Source: Bacillus sp. FSL K6-3431 (GTDB taxonomy: Bacteria > Bacillota > Bacilli > Bacillales > Bacillaceae_C). Taken from it: a stretch of DNA of 64,000 nt. The notes beneath the pieces are model-generated. The model made no database searches and was not told the origin of the DNA. It saw only the letters and a list, made by a program, of their open reading frames with translations. The translations under genes and the position numbers were made by a program. Positions 8,693 to 18,024 of the stretch are shown here, in pieces. The DNA lies in contig NZ_JBBOCT010000001.1 of NCBI RefSeq assembly GCF_038002605.1, forward strand, positions 3,844,001-3,908,000. The letters are read 5' to 3'. The stretch's first letter is position 1. Every line of letters begins with the position of its first letter.

Positions 8693-9589
8693 TTAATTTT
8701 CTCGATAACATCGTGTCAGCTGGTCTTTGGTGAACTTCAGCCATTCTTTTGCAGCATAGGAGAAGTATTGATTCTTGGCCCAAATAATCGCTAAATTCCA
8801 GCTGATAGAAGGGTTTATCACTTTGACAGACTTCACATCTTTATTTAAATTATTGCAAACACTGCTAGGTAAAAGAGAAACTCCTAGCTTGCTTGCAACC
8901 ATTTCTTCAATAAAAGATCGTTGCGAACTCTCTGAAACAATATGAGGATTAAAGCCGACACTATTGCAAAAATGAATAATTCGGTCGTTAAGGGCAAAGT
9001 CCTTATTAAACAATATGAATGATTCATTAGCCAATTCAGCTAAATTAACTTCCTCTTTATCAGCAAGAGGGTGTGATGGGTGAAGAAGTAGCTTTAGATC
9101 CTCTTCCATAAAAGAGAAATGGTCAAAGATGTCGTTCTTAGTCGGAAGAACAACCACACCAACATCAAGAAGATTATTTCTGACATCTTCTTCTATTTTC
9201 TTGGAGCCATCCTCCACTAATTGGAAAGTAATCTCGGGATACTTTTCATGAAAACTGCCAACAATTTTGAGAAAATGATGCGCATCAAATATGGGCGGCA
9301 AACCAATGCGAATATGGCCCTTCTTTAGTCCTGTAAGATTGTCCAATTCCACTTCCAAATTCTTAAATGCTTTATCAATTAATTTTGCTTGCTCTAAAAT
9401 GATGCGGCCTGCATCAGTAAGCACTAATTGTTTTCGAGACCGATCAAATAAAGCAACCCCCAACTCCATCTCCAAGTTTTTAATCATTTTACTAATGGTC
9501 GGTTGAGTAATAAATAAATGATTTGCGGCACGAGAAAAACTATTGAAATTTGACACCTCGATAAAATATTGTAAATGCTTGATATCCAA
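8693..9589 (-). CDS. LysR-family transcriptional regulator (YwbI/CidR-like)
   Basis: The N-terminal winged helix-turn-helix (DIKHLQYFIEVSNFNSFSRAA ... QPTISKMIKNLE) and the C-terminal effector-binding domain are both intact. The frame is open to 9649, but the family begins at (M)DIKHLQYF. A TTG at 9589 with AGGTG seven bases upstream gives 298 residues, the normal length, and is preferred. The sequence resembles Bacillus YwbI, which sits beside holin-like cidA/cidB genes; those are absent here, so the target is unknown. A copy of this gene's start region is present at 21454-21540. Confidence 0.85.
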   Translation of the reverse strand: MDIKHLQYFIEVSNFNSFSRAANHLFITQPTISKMIKNLEMELGVALFDRSRKQLVLTDAGRIILEQAKLIDKAFKNLEVELDNLTGLKKGHIRIGLPPIFDAHHFLKIVGSFHEKYPEITFQLVEDGSKKIEEDVRNNLLDVGVVVLPTKNDIFDHFSFMEEDLKLLLHPSHPLADKEEVNLAELANESFILFNKDFALNDRIIHFCNSVGFNPHIVSESSQRSFIEEMVASKLGVSLLPSSVCNNLNKDVKSVKVINPSISWNLAIIWAKNQYFSYAAKEWLKFTKDQLTRCYREN

Positions 9590-9798
9590 TATCGTACACC
9601 TGCTTATGTTTAATTTGTAGGGATTCGTATATAAGTTGTCTGTAAACACGTTATTTTATTATGATAGCATGAATTTTGACGGGACGGATTGTGCATGTTG
9701 TATCGGAGATTGCTGCTTCTGATTGCTTTAACTATTATTCCACATTCAGTACTTATCAGCTGGTGTTCCAAAATCTGTGCAAAAAAAATATAAAAAGT

Positions 9799-9980
9799 AT
9801 GGATGGTTTTAAAAAGGGGTTAGAAAAACAAAAAAATTAGATAAAGAATGTACTAAAGTAAGTAAAATGGCTTGGAAAGATATAATATTAAAGCCTACAT
9901 TATATTTAAGGGCAACAGCAATTTTAGTAGGTATAACTGTAGGAAAATTATTATTGCATCCCAAATTAGTATTTGGGTAG
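9799..9980 (+). pseudogene. Probable frameshifted remnant of a small membrane protein
   Basis: An ATG at 9799 opens MDGFKKGLEKQKN and then a stop. A -1 shift inside the run of seven A just before that stop joins it to KLDKECTKVSKMAWKDIILK and a hydrophobic helix ending at 9980 (LLLHPKLVFG). The two parts read as one sensible protein of about 60 residues. This is either a decayed gene end or a slippery-run frameshift. It directly precedes the acidic ORF at 9990 with a nine-base gap. Confidence 0.35.
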
Positions 9981-9989
9981 GAGGAATCG

Positions 9990-10421
9990 ATGATATCACT
10001 TAATAGAATTTTAAAATTGCGTGATTTAGAAATTTTCAATGTATTAAAGAATGGAAATATTTTAGCTTATGTAGTAATTGAGGATACTAGAAATCCTTTT
10101 ACAGAAGAAGATAAAAAAATGGATCCTTTATGTTATATGGACGAAGAAGACATTAATAAGATTTTAAATGTTTTTAGAATTTCATTAATTAATGATGAAG
10201 CTTTTACAAAAGAAGATTCAATTACTTTGAGAACGTACTTTTCGGATTTTGTGAATAATACAAATTTGACGAATTTCATTATTAAGGAATATATTCAAGA
10301 AGATTTGTATGATAATGATGATAATATAGAGTCTTTCAATAAGATTTTACAAAATATAGGTTCAAATTATATTATTGAAGAATTTGATGAAATAAATTGG
10401 ATTTATTTATCTCAAGATTAA
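9990..10421 (+). CDS. Acidic protein of unknown function, possibly immunity-like
   Basis: 143 residues with many more Asp/Glu than Lys/Arg and no membrane segment, so probably cytosolic. The start ATG is well placed after GGAGG at 9980. Base composition is clearly more AT-rich than the housekeeping genes in the window, suggesting horizontal origin. Small acidic proteins downstream of a membrane or toxin fragment are often immunity proteins of contact-dependent toxins; that is inference from size, charge and position only. No family is recognised. Confidence 0.6.
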   Translation: MISLNRILKLRDLEIFNVLKNGNILAYVVIEDTRNPFTEEDKKMDPLCYMDEEDINKILNVFRISLINDEAFTKEDSITLRTYFSDFVNNTNLTNFIIKEYIQEDLYDNDDNIESFNKILQNIGSNYIIEEFDEINWIYLSQD

Positions 10422-10503
10422 AAAATGTAAATCGCAACAAAAGGACAGCCTTCTTTACTGATCTTGAAATGAATAGACGCTAATCGCCCTTGCTTTTGAT
10501 TAG

Positions 10504-10537
10504 AGAAACCGCCAATCAAAGATAGGGCGGTTTTTCT
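10504..10537 (+). terminator. Terminator after the acidic protein gene
   Basis: AGAAACCGCC pairs with GGGCGGTTTTTCT around a loop of about 11 bases and ends in a T run. Nothing gene-like was seen in 10538-10841. Confidence 0.75.
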
Positions 10538-10841
10538 CATTAATAGAATCCCTGCATTACAACTCCATTTCATTATTACGATTGCGAGGCTTTATTCTTC
10601 TTTCATGTTCTTTATCCTTCTTCATGGATTCATTTACATCCTTTACCAAACAATGTGGAGAAAAGCTGATCCTATTAGCTGATGATTTTGACAATTGATA
10701 GATAAACGCATTGTTAATGTATCAATCCCAATCTATGTAGAATTAAAGAGAAATGTTAAAAAAGCGACTAGGAGCATCTTTTTTTTGTATGGTAAAATTA
10801 CATAGAAACTAGTCATTAGGTAATGAGAAAGCGAGAGTTAT

Positions 10842-12008
10842 ATGATAAAAAATCAACCATATTTTTATACATTTTTAGAGCCTGTTTCGAAAGAATTGGC
10901 TTATTTAGCTCGTGAACTTGAAAATAGCATCTATTCAAGTCCCCGCACAATGCTGACACACGCTCGAACGTTTGTCGAGGCGATTCTCCAAAAAGTGATC
11001 CGTGCGGAAAGGATGGATGATCTGTACACCACATTAAAGGATCGGATTGATCTCCTGAATGAAAAAGGCTATTTGACAACAGAAATAATAGATGCGCTAC
11101 ATCATATTAGAATGAGCGGAAACAAGGCTGCACATGACGTGCGGAAGTTTCGATATTCAGAAGCACTTCTTTCATGGGAAGCAATCTACACGATTGTTAA
11201 GTGGTACATCGAAGTATATGGACCAGTTGATATGATGGTACCAGATTATCAGGATCCTAGTACGGACAGGAATGAGTACGATATGACTGAGTTAGATGTG
11301 AGGCTTAAAAACCTTGAAGAACTTTTAGTGGTATCACTTGGACAAGGGCATGAAGAAGCAACACATGAGGAAACTGTAGCATCCACTGAAATTATTACTC
11401 AACATACAGAGGAGCCGGGATATACCGCAATACGAAAGGTCACATATCAGGATCGAAAACTTGATATCCCATATTTTTTACGGGATGCATTCCTTTTGCC
11501 TCAACGATTTGACAAATCCGAAAGATTTCTTATTAAGCTTGGAGCAGAACAACAAGCGCGAATTATGAGCGAATTGCCAAACAATCTAGAAGGATTGCAC
11601 AAACATGTAAAACGCTACAACGAAAAGAATGATGAAAACTTATTCGAGGAACTCCATATATTCATTGAAGAGGAAAAAGTGCGAAGGAAATTAGCGCTCG
11701 AACGTCCCGGAGAACTTTTCTTCTTTTATAAATCCGACCACATCGTTGTCACTGAAGAACTATCAAAAGTACCGCTCACTACAGATGAATTCACCGGGAG
11801 TCCAAGTCTCATCAGGCAGCTTAACCAAGACCAAATCGAAACGGTAGGACAATTGCCAAGGGAGCTAGTCATCCTTGCAAAATACGAAAATGTTGGGATT
11901 GGGACTGTGGAAAGATTGTTTGAGCAGTTGAAGGGGAAGCAAAAGAACGGATCGATGAAGAGGTTGGCCAGGAATGAAGAAATTTGTGGTGTGTTGGAGG
12001 CCCGATAA
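10842..12008 (+). CDS. DUF4145-domain protein
   Basis: 388 residues. The N-terminal about 125 residues are a DUF4145 domain (YLARELENSIYSSPRTMLTHARTF ... HHIRMSGNKAAHDVRKF), a helical module found alone and at the ends of restriction and nuclease proteins. The middle is acidic and variable. The last about 50 residues (LIRQLNQDQIETVGQLP ... VGIGTVERLFEQL) look like a helix-hairpin-helix. A nucleic-acid-related role is plausible but not shown. About 140 bp of its 3' end exists as a copy at 21538-21682, fused to a copy of the LysR start region. Confidence 0.8.
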   Translation: MIKNQPYFYTFLEPVSKELAYLARELENSIYSSPRTMLTHARTFVEAILQKVIRAERMDDLYTTLKDRIDLLNEKGYLTTEIIDALHHIRMSGNKAAHDVRKFRYSEALLSWEAIYTIVKWYIEVYGPVDMMVPDYQDPSTDRNEYDMTELDVRLKNLEELLVVSLGQGHEEATHEETVASTEIITQHTEEPGYTAIRKVTYQDRKLDIPYFLRDAFLLPQRFDKSERFLIKLGAEQQARIMSELPNNLEGLHKHVKRYNEKNDENLFEELHIFIEEEKVRRKLALERPGELFFFYKSDHIVVTEELSKVPLTTDEFTGSPSLIRQLNQDQIETVGQLPRELVILAKYENVGIGTVERLFEQLKGKQKNGSMKRLARNEEICGVLEAR

Positions 12009-12130
12009 GTACTAATACCCTGAAGTATCTTATTTCATAAGCAGGAGTATTGAAAAAATACCCTTAGAAATGTTGAAAAGACAACCGAGTCATGTGTTTA
12101 GGGTGATGAAGGAAACTATTTTTAAATAAT

Positions 12131-12180
12131 AAAGAGCCAAATCTCTAGGTAAAGATATACCTAGAGATTTGGCTCTTTAT
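12131..12180. terminator. Strong terminator, perfect 21-bp stem
   Basis: AAAGAGCCAAATCTCTAGGT pairs perfectly with its complement around a short loop and is followed by ATTT. It lies 120 bp after the DUF4145 stop. 12181-12491 shows no gene. Confidence 0.8.
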
Positions 12181-12491
12181 TTGTATTTGGTCAGAATATT
12201 GCTATGTAACACTAATCTTGGTTAAAGGTTAGCTGACAAGCTGCAGCACTTGATAAAACATTATGAATATATGTTTTAAAAAGTATATCAAGATCTAATC
12301 TTTATATTCATAATGTGAAAAGCTACCTTTTAAATTGAGTTTTATTCGAAGCATGAAGCATTGGGATAATGTGAGGAACATGCTAGTCATATTAAGCTTA
12401 AACTAACAGTGAAATTAGGTATACTTTGACATATTAACAAATCTAAGTCCGATCTGGTGAATAAAAAAGTATAACATATTTCTTTTAATCA

Positions 12492-13523
12492 TTATAAAAC
12501 TTTTAGGACAGATTCTCTTTCAACTATGTGATGTGGAAGAAAATTCACTCCGTTATCTAATTGTGTGTGTGGTTCTTCCAGCAATTTCATTAAATATTTG
12601 ACACTATTTACACCTATATCCTCAAAAGATTGTGAAACGGTAGTTAACTTTGGAGTAACCATATTAGAAATCGATAGATTGTCGAAGCCTATGATTGAAA
12701 TATCTTCGGGTACTCTTAGGTTTTTATCGTGAATGCACCTCATAGCGCCTATAGCCATTTCATCGGTTGCTGCGAAAATAGCAGATATATTTGTTTCGTT
12801 TCGAGTTGCAAGTATCTGCTCCATCGTGGCATAGCCACCTTCATAACGAAAGTTTCCGTAAGCAACATGCTTTGTACTAAACGGAAGATTGTAAAAACTT
12901 ATAGCATTTTTATAACCTCTAAATCGTGGCTCGCCGACTAATTTATTTTCAATTGGTGAGGGAGTTATTATTCCTATATTCTTATGACCATGAGAAACTA
13001 AGTATGTAATAGCATCAAATGATGCACTAATATCATCTGTTTTAAATGATGAATATTTTTCGTTTTTATGATCCCCCAATACTGAAATTACCGGAATCCT
13101 TAACCTATTAATTACTTCATCATATTCCTCTGGAATTATTCTGCTAGATATAATAATACCAGATACGCCATGTTTCTTTAATGATACAAATCCATCTATC
13201 ATCTGTTCTTGAAAAGGGCCATCATGGTCTAAATCACGCAGCAATAAATCAACATTTGCATTTTTGGCTGTTCTGCTAATACCTCTGTATAATTCGCCAA
13301 AATAGAACGTTGTAATATCAGGAATTAATAAGCCTAATGATATATTTTGTTTTTTTGAGCTTAAAGACTTTGCCTTTTCATTGGGGTAATAATCTAGATT
13401 ACGGATACTATCCAATACTCGTTCTCTGGTTTCAGCATTAACTTTTTCAGGATTATTTAAAACCCTAGATACAGTCGATATAGAGCATCCAGCATCTCTA
13501 GCTACATCTTGTATTTTCGCCAT
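12492..13523 (-). CDS. LacI-family transcriptional regulator
   Basis: 343 residues, normal length. The N-terminal LacI helix-turn-helix and hinge are clear (IQDVARDAGCSISTVSRVLNNPEKV ... LDYYPNEKAKSL), followed by a periplasmic-binding-protein-like effector domain. It is divergent from the sugar ABC operon starting at 13849, and a LacI-type operator overlaps that operon's promoter, so it is very likely the local repressor. The inducer is unknown and is probably the imported sugar or a phosphorylated product. The only ATG beginning the family's conserved segment is at 13523. Confidence 0.93.
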   Translation of the reverse strand: MAKIQDVARDAGCSISTVSRVLNNPEKVNAETRERVLDSIRNLDYYPNEKAKSLSSKKQNISLGLLIPDITTFYFGELYRGISRTAKNANVDLLLRDLDHDGPFQEQMIDGFVSLKKHGVSGIIISSRIIPEEYDEVINRLRIPVISVLGDHKNEKYSSFKTDDISASFDAITYLVSHGHKNIGIITPSPIENKLVGEPRFRGYKNAISFYNLPFSTKHVAYGNFRYEGGYATMEQILATRNETNISAIFAATDEMAIGAMRCIHDKNLRVPEDISIIGFDNLSISNMVTPKLTTVSQSFEDIGVNSVKYLMKLLEEPHTQLDNGVNFLPHHIVERESVLKVL

Positions 13524-13644
13524 TAAAGTGAATTCATTCCCTTATCATTTTATTGAAATAGTATTATTTAAAGACTTGGTTGTCAAGGAAATGATTTACG
13601 TTAATTCTGAATTATGTATCATGACTAAATTTTCTAAAAAATTA

Positions 13645-13697
13645 TTGACATCTGTTATTTGGATTGATTATACTGTGTATGAAAACGGTTTATGAAA
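13645..13697 (+). promoter_or_regulatory. Promoter and LacI/CcpA-type operator of ABC operon 1
   Basis: TTGACA at 13645-13650 and TATACT at 13669-13674 are 18 bp apart. Immediately downstream TGAAAACGGTTTAT (13680-13693) matches the general LacI-family/cre pattern with a central CG. It could bind the divergent LacI protein, CcpA or both. The leader to the first gene is about 150 nt. Confidence 0.7.
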
Positions 13698-13848
13698 AAA
13701 CAGTAAAAATGAAAGGGGAATTAGTGAAAGTAATCAAAATATAAATATTCAAAGATTATGTGTAATGGTAAAAAGGTAATTACTTGTCAATTAAGAAAAA
13801 AGGATCGAATATGGGGTAGTTTATGAAATTTTTCAGGAGGGAAATTCT

Positions 13849-14724
13849 ATGATTAAAGGATTAAGTCAGGCTGGACTCAATAAGGTTGAAAATGTAGAAG
13901 AGTTAATAAATCTCGCTTCAGCAAATGGATTTGGAGCTATTGATACAAATGGAAGTGACTTAAGAAGATGGATAGAGGAAAAAGGGATAGAAGGTGCAAA
14001 GGAATTTTTAAAAGAAAAAGAAGTTATAATTGGTTCGGTAGCTTTTCCAGTGGAATGGAGAAGATCAGAAGAGGAGTTCAAGAATGATTTAGCGATTCTG
14101 TTAGCTGATATAAAAACGGCTTCATATTTTAACTGCAAAACATTTTTCACATACTTTATGCCATCTACTGATGAAAATCCAATAAATTATTTGCTAGCGC
14201 TTACAAAGCGTATAAAGCTCTGTGCTCGGCTTTTAAATGAGTATGGGATGACTCTTGCGCTGGAATTTGTTGGTCCCCTTCATTTAAGGAATAAATGGAA
14301 TAATCAATTTATATATGATATTACATCTACTTTAGAGTGGATCGAAATAATTGGTGAAAGTAATGTAGGGGTTTTGTTGGATAGTTTTCATTGGCATACG
14401 ATTGGTGGTTCACGACAAGATATCCTTGATTTAAAACCACATCAGATTGCCTATGTTCATATTAATGATGCGAGAGATGTACCTATTGAAGATGTTTTGG
14501 ATGATGATCGGCTTTATCCGGGCGAAGGTGTAATTGATTTAAGTGGTTTTCTCAGTGCATTAAAGGAAATTAATTATACTGGTATTGTTTCACAAGAAAT
14601 ACTTACTCCAGAAGAACCAACAGAAACAAATGATTGCTTAGCTGAGAAGTCTAAAGAAGCTTTTGCAAAGGTCTTTTCTGATGCTGGAATAGACTCACCC
14701 CTTATTAACGCTGTTCATTTATAA
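13849..14724 (+). CDS. Sugar phosphate isomerase/epimerase-family protein
   Basis: 291 residues with the xylose-isomerase-like TIM-barrel fold. The metal-binding positions of the family can be placed: Glu in LALEFVGP, Asp in VLLDSFHWH, His in VHINDARD and Glu in VSQEIL. These enzymes isomerise or epimerise sugars or keto-sugars in the cytosol. It is the first gene of the operon, with AGGAGG before the ATG, and is followed 35 bp later by the binding-protein gene. The substrate is not predictable; it presumably acts on the imported sugar. Confidence 0.85.
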   Translation: MIKGLSQAGLNKVENVEELINLASANGFGAIDTNGSDLRRWIEEKGIEGAKEFLKEKEVIIGSVAFPVEWRRSEEEFKNDLAILLADIKTASYFNCKTFFTYFMPSTDENPINYLLALTKRIKLCARLLNEYGMTLALEFVGPLHLRNKWNNQFIYDITSTLEWIEIIGESNVGVLLDSFHWHTIGGSRQDILDLKPHQIAYVHINDARDVPIEDVLDDDRLYPGEGVIDLSGFLSALKEINYTGIVSQEILTPEEPTETNDCLAEKSKEAFAKVFSDAGIDSPLINAVHL

Positions 14725-14759
14725 AGAGTGGTTAAAAATATAAAGTAGGAGGGTTGGGT

Positions 14760-16049
14760 ATGTCGTCGCAAAAAAAGAAAAATATATTAATATCAATTGT
14801 TTTAATTGCATTATTAGTATTAGTTGCATGCAATCCAAATAAATCATCAGAGACGAACGGTAAAGATTCGGATGGGAATGTGAAATTAGAAATATTAAGC
14901 TGGTGGACGGCAGGTGGCGAAGCAGATGCATTGAGTGCTGTTTTGGAAGGATTTAGTGCTAGAAACCCAAGCATAATTGTGGAAAATGCAGCTGTTGCAG
15001 GTGGAGGCGGAGCAAATTCGCAGGCTGTTTTATCTACCCGACTTCAAGGGGGGGATCCTCCAGCGGTATTTCAAGCCCAGGGTGGAACAGACCTATTACG
15101 TTGGGAAACAGCGGGATATTTAGAAAACCTTGATAGTATTTATGAGAAAAATGGTTGGAAGGAAGTTTTTCCAGAAAAAATTATTGAAATGAATATGAAA
15201 GATGGACATGTTTATGGTCTTCCGATGAATGTACACAGAAATAATGTCATTTGGTATAACAAAAGTATCTTTGCAGAATATGGCCTAGAACCACCTAAAA
15301 CATTTGAAGAATTTTTTGAAGTGAGTGAAATTTTAAAGGAGAAAGATATTATTCCATTCGCCTTAGGTGACAAAAATCCACGATGGGCAACTCTGGTTTT
15401 TGAAACTGTCTTATTGGAGAAATTTGGGGCAGAAAAATTTGCACAGTTGTTGAGTGGTGATTTGTCGTTTGATAATGAAGGGATTCGTGAATCAGTTGAA
15501 ACATTTAAAAAGATATTGAGTTATACAAACGAGAATCATAGTTCACTAGATTGGCAGGATGCAGCAGATCTGTTAATAAACAACAAGGCTGCGATGCATA
15601 TAATGGGAGATTGGGAATCAGGTTATTTTGAAAGTAAAAATTGGGAGCCTGAAAAAGATTATGGTTGGATAGCTACCCCTGGTGCAGAAGGAATTTTTAA
15701 TGTAGTCAATGATTCAATGGGATTACCAAAAAATCTTAAAAACCCAGATGAAGCTGAGCAATTTGTCGAGTATTTAGGCTCGACAGAGGCACAAGAAGCG
15801 TTTAATAAACTGAAGGGTTCTATTCCAGCTCGGACCGATGTAGATATCTCAAGCTTTGGAGTATATAGTCAATCAGCGGCTGCAGATTTCAAAAAAGCCA
15901 CTATCTCCATCAGTTTAGCTGGTGGTTCTGCTACACCGGCTGGATTTTTGTCTAAGTTGGATGATGCTGTAAATATATTTGTTACACAGCAAAATGTAGA
16001 TAAGTTTATTGATTTACTTATACAAGCCGAACCTTTATTAAAAGAATAA
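14760..16049 (+). CDS. Sugar ABC transporter substrate-binding lipoprotein
   Basis: 429 residues, family 1 extracellular solute-binding protein. Lipoprotein signal with lipobox LVLVAC near residue 24, a Ser/Asn-rich linker, and a domain beginning LEILSWWTAGGEADAL. Trp- and Tyr-rich stretches and the usual AMHIMGDWE segment of sugar-binding proteins are present. The frame also offers a TTG at 14754; ATG at 14760 has GGAGG at a seven-base gap and is preferred. It captures the substrate on the cell surface for the two permeases that follow. A hairpin separates it from them. Confidence 0.92.
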   Translation: MSSQKKKNILISIVLIALLVLVACNPNKSSETNGKDSDGNVKLEILSWWTAGGEADALSAVLEGFSARNPSIIVENAAVAGGGGANSQAVLSTRLQGGDPPAVFQAQGGTDLLRWETAGYLENLDSIYEKNGWKEVFPEKIIEMNMKDGHVYGLPMNVHRNNVIWYNKSIFAEYGLEPPKTFEEFFEVSEILKEKDIIPFALGDKNPRWATLVFETVLLEKFGAEKFAQLLSGDLSFDNEGIRESVETFKKILSYTNENHSSLDWQDAADLLINNKAAMHIMGDWESGYFESKNWEPEKDYGWIATPGAEGIFNVVNDSMGLPKNLKNPDEAEQFVEYLGSTEAQEAFNKLKGSIPARTDVDISSFGVYSQSAAADFKKATISISLAGGSATPAGFLSKLDDAVNIFVTQQNVDKFIDLLIQAEPLLKE

Positions 16050-16088
16050 TTCTAATAACGGAATAGATGATTGTCATTCATTAGCAAG

Positions 16089-16123
16089 AAGCGGTCGTTG
16101 CTTGTCTGTACGACCGCTTTAAA
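16089..16123 (+). terminator. Intercistronic hairpin after the binding-protein gene
   Basis: AAGCGGTCGT pairs perfectly with ACGACCGCTT; only TTT follows. It probably gives partial termination or mRNA stabilisation, so that binding protein exceeds permease. Confidence 0.65.
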
Positions 16124-16175
16124 CTAACTAGATTAGTTATTTTACCATAGGTTGTTATTGAAGGGAGGAATCACT

Positions 16176-17159
16176 TTGCAAGCATATAGTAAGACTCAGA
16201 TGAATAACAAACAAGGTAAGGGTAGGCTTCATTTGATTAACAAAAATCGGGGAAAACTATTCTCGATGGATAAATGGTTACCTTTTTTTGTCGTTTTGCC
16301 TTCTCTTATTGTGGTTTCTGTTTTCGTTTATATTTTCATAGGATGGACAGGCTATGTGTCTTTAAGTAATTGGAATTCCTTAGTACCCGATTATAGCTTT
16401 GCGGGATTGGAGAATTACAAAAACTTATTCCAATCTTTCCGCTTCCAATCCGATATTAGAAACATGATATTTTTCTCTATTTTTTTTATCCTTGGAGTAT
16501 TGGCTTTAGGGCAGCTACTTGCCGTATTACTAGATCAGAATATAAAAGGAAAATGGCTATTCCGCAATATATTCCTTTTCCCTATGGCTATGTCCTTTGT
16601 CGTCACTGGGGTCGCTTGGAGGTGGATACTAAATCCGGAGTCCGGTATCAATCTAATTCTACAAAAGTTCGGTTGGTCACCTGGATGGTATACGGATACG
16701 ACAATATTCCCGGGGTGGGAAGTATTTCAAATCCAATTTGGACTTCCGTTGGGGTTGATAGCAGTTCTTATAGCAGCTATTTGGCAAATGACAGGTTTTT
16801 CATTAGCGATGTATTTGGCTGGACTAAGTGGAATTCCAGAGGAGCTAAGAGAAGCGGCTCGTATGGATGGTGCAAATGCATGGCAAACTTATGTGAAGGT
16901 GATACTGCCACAATTAAAGCCGATAACATACGGTGTTATCCTAATTATGCTTCAAGTATCATTAAAAATCTTTGACTTAATTTATACCATGACTGGTTCT
17001 GGCCCAAATTTTGTTACAGATATGCCAGCAATTTATATGTATGAAACAACCTTTAAAGGTAGCTTTTATGCAGAAGGTGCAGGAATTGCTATTTTCATGC
17101 TTCTCTTAGTGATGTTTTTTATCATACCATTTATTTTTAGACGGAAGGAGGAATTGTAA
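16176..17159 (+). CDS. Sugar ABC transporter permease 1
   Basis: MalF/UgpA-type inner membrane permease of about 327 residues, six main membrane segments, with the ATPase-coupling EAA loop visible as EELREAARMDGANAWQTY. The frame is open to 16152, but TTG at 16176 follows GGGAGG at a correct distance. The last codon and stop are immediately followed by permease 2. No ATPase gene lies in the operon, so energy must come from a shared MsmX-like ATPase encoded elsewhere. Confidence 0.92.
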   Translation: MQAYSKTQMNNKQGKGRLHLINKNRGKLFSMDKWLPFFVVLPSLIVVSVFVYIFIGWTGYVSLSNWNSLVPDYSFAGLENYKNLFQSFRFQSDIRNMIFFSIFFILGVLALGQLLAVLLDQNIKGKWLFRNIFLFPMAMSFVVTGVAWRWILNPESGINLILQKFGWSPGWYTDTTIFPGWEVFQIQFGLPLGLIAVLIAAIWQMTGFSLAMYLAGLSGIPEELREAARMDGANAWQTYVKVILPQLKPITYGVILIMLQVSLKIFDLIYTMTGSGPNFVTDMPAIYMYETTFKGSFYAEGAGIAIFMLLLVMFFIIPFIFRRKEEL

Positions 17160-17978
17160 ATGACTAAATCCCTTTCGAGAGCTTCTACTTATATTGTATT
17201 AATAGCGTTAAGTATTCTTTTTTTAATTCCTTTTTATATCCTTATAGTCACTAGTTTGAAGGCGTTTGAGGAAGTTTCCTTTTTAACAATGTGGCATTTA
17301 CCTAAATCAATTGAACTCTCAAGCTATCTCACTGCGTTTAGTGAACTATTACCTAACTTATGGAATAGTTTTAGTATGGTGATTCCTGCGACATTATTAT
17401 CAGCATTTATCGGATCCATAAATGGATATGCACTGTCGAAATGGAGATTTAAAGGCTCTGAATGGTTATTTTCTATCCTATTATTAGGTATGTTCATACC
17501 TTATCAAAGTATTTTAATCCCACTAATTAAGACGATCGAAGCCATGGGTTTGTACAATACGATCACGGGACTAGTTATTGTACATGTTATTTATGGAATA
17601 CCTATTACCACATTAATGTTTAGAAACTTTTATGCAAGTATTCCACAGTCAATGATTGAAGCAGCACAAATAGACGGATGTGGGTTCTTCAAAACCTATA
17701 GTCATGTTATTGCTCCCTTATCTATAACTGGTTTTGTAGTAGTTGGAATATGGCAGTTTACGAATATATGGAATGAATTTTTGTTTGCTATTACCATTAC
17801 AGGCCATAACCATCATCCAGTTATGGTAGCTTTACAAAATTTAGCAGGAAGTCAAGTTGTAGAGTGGAATATTCAAATGGCCGGAGCGATATTAGCGGCA
17901 TTTCCAACGATGTTGATATATATATTCGCTGGTCGATTCTTTATTAGGGGCCTATTAGCAGGTTCTGTTAAGGGATAA
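17160..17978 (+). CDS. Sugar ABC transporter permease 2
   Basis: MalG/UgpE-type permease of 272 residues with six membrane segments. The EAA loop is MIEAAQIDGCGFFKTY and the region after it, FTNIWNEFLFAI, is typical of the family. It starts directly after the stop of permease 1, which argues for translational coupling. Together with the binding protein it forms the import channel. The substrate is unknown and the partner ATPase is not in this window. Confidence 0.92.
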   Translation: MTKSLSRASTYIVLIALSILFLIPFYILIVTSLKAFEEVSFLTMWHLPKSIELSSYLTAFSELLPNLWNSFSMVIPATLLSAFIGSINGYALSKWRFKGSEWLFSILLLGMFIPYQSILIPLIKTIEAMGLYNTITGLVIVHVIYGIPITTLMFRNFYASIPQSMIEAAQIDGCGFFKTYSHVIAPLSITGFVVVGIWQFTNIWNEFLFAITITGHNHHPVMVALQNLAGSQVVEWNIQMAGAILAAFPTMLIYIFAGRFFIRGLLAGSVKG

Positions 17979-18024
17979 CTACGATGTTTATCAAAAACTG
18001 ATAAATAATTAAAGAAGGTGATGA

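Noticed and set aside
12181..12491. Possible gene between the strong terminator and the LacI gene
   Set aside because: No frame with a start, ribosome binding site and sensible protein; only short AT-rich inverted repeats.
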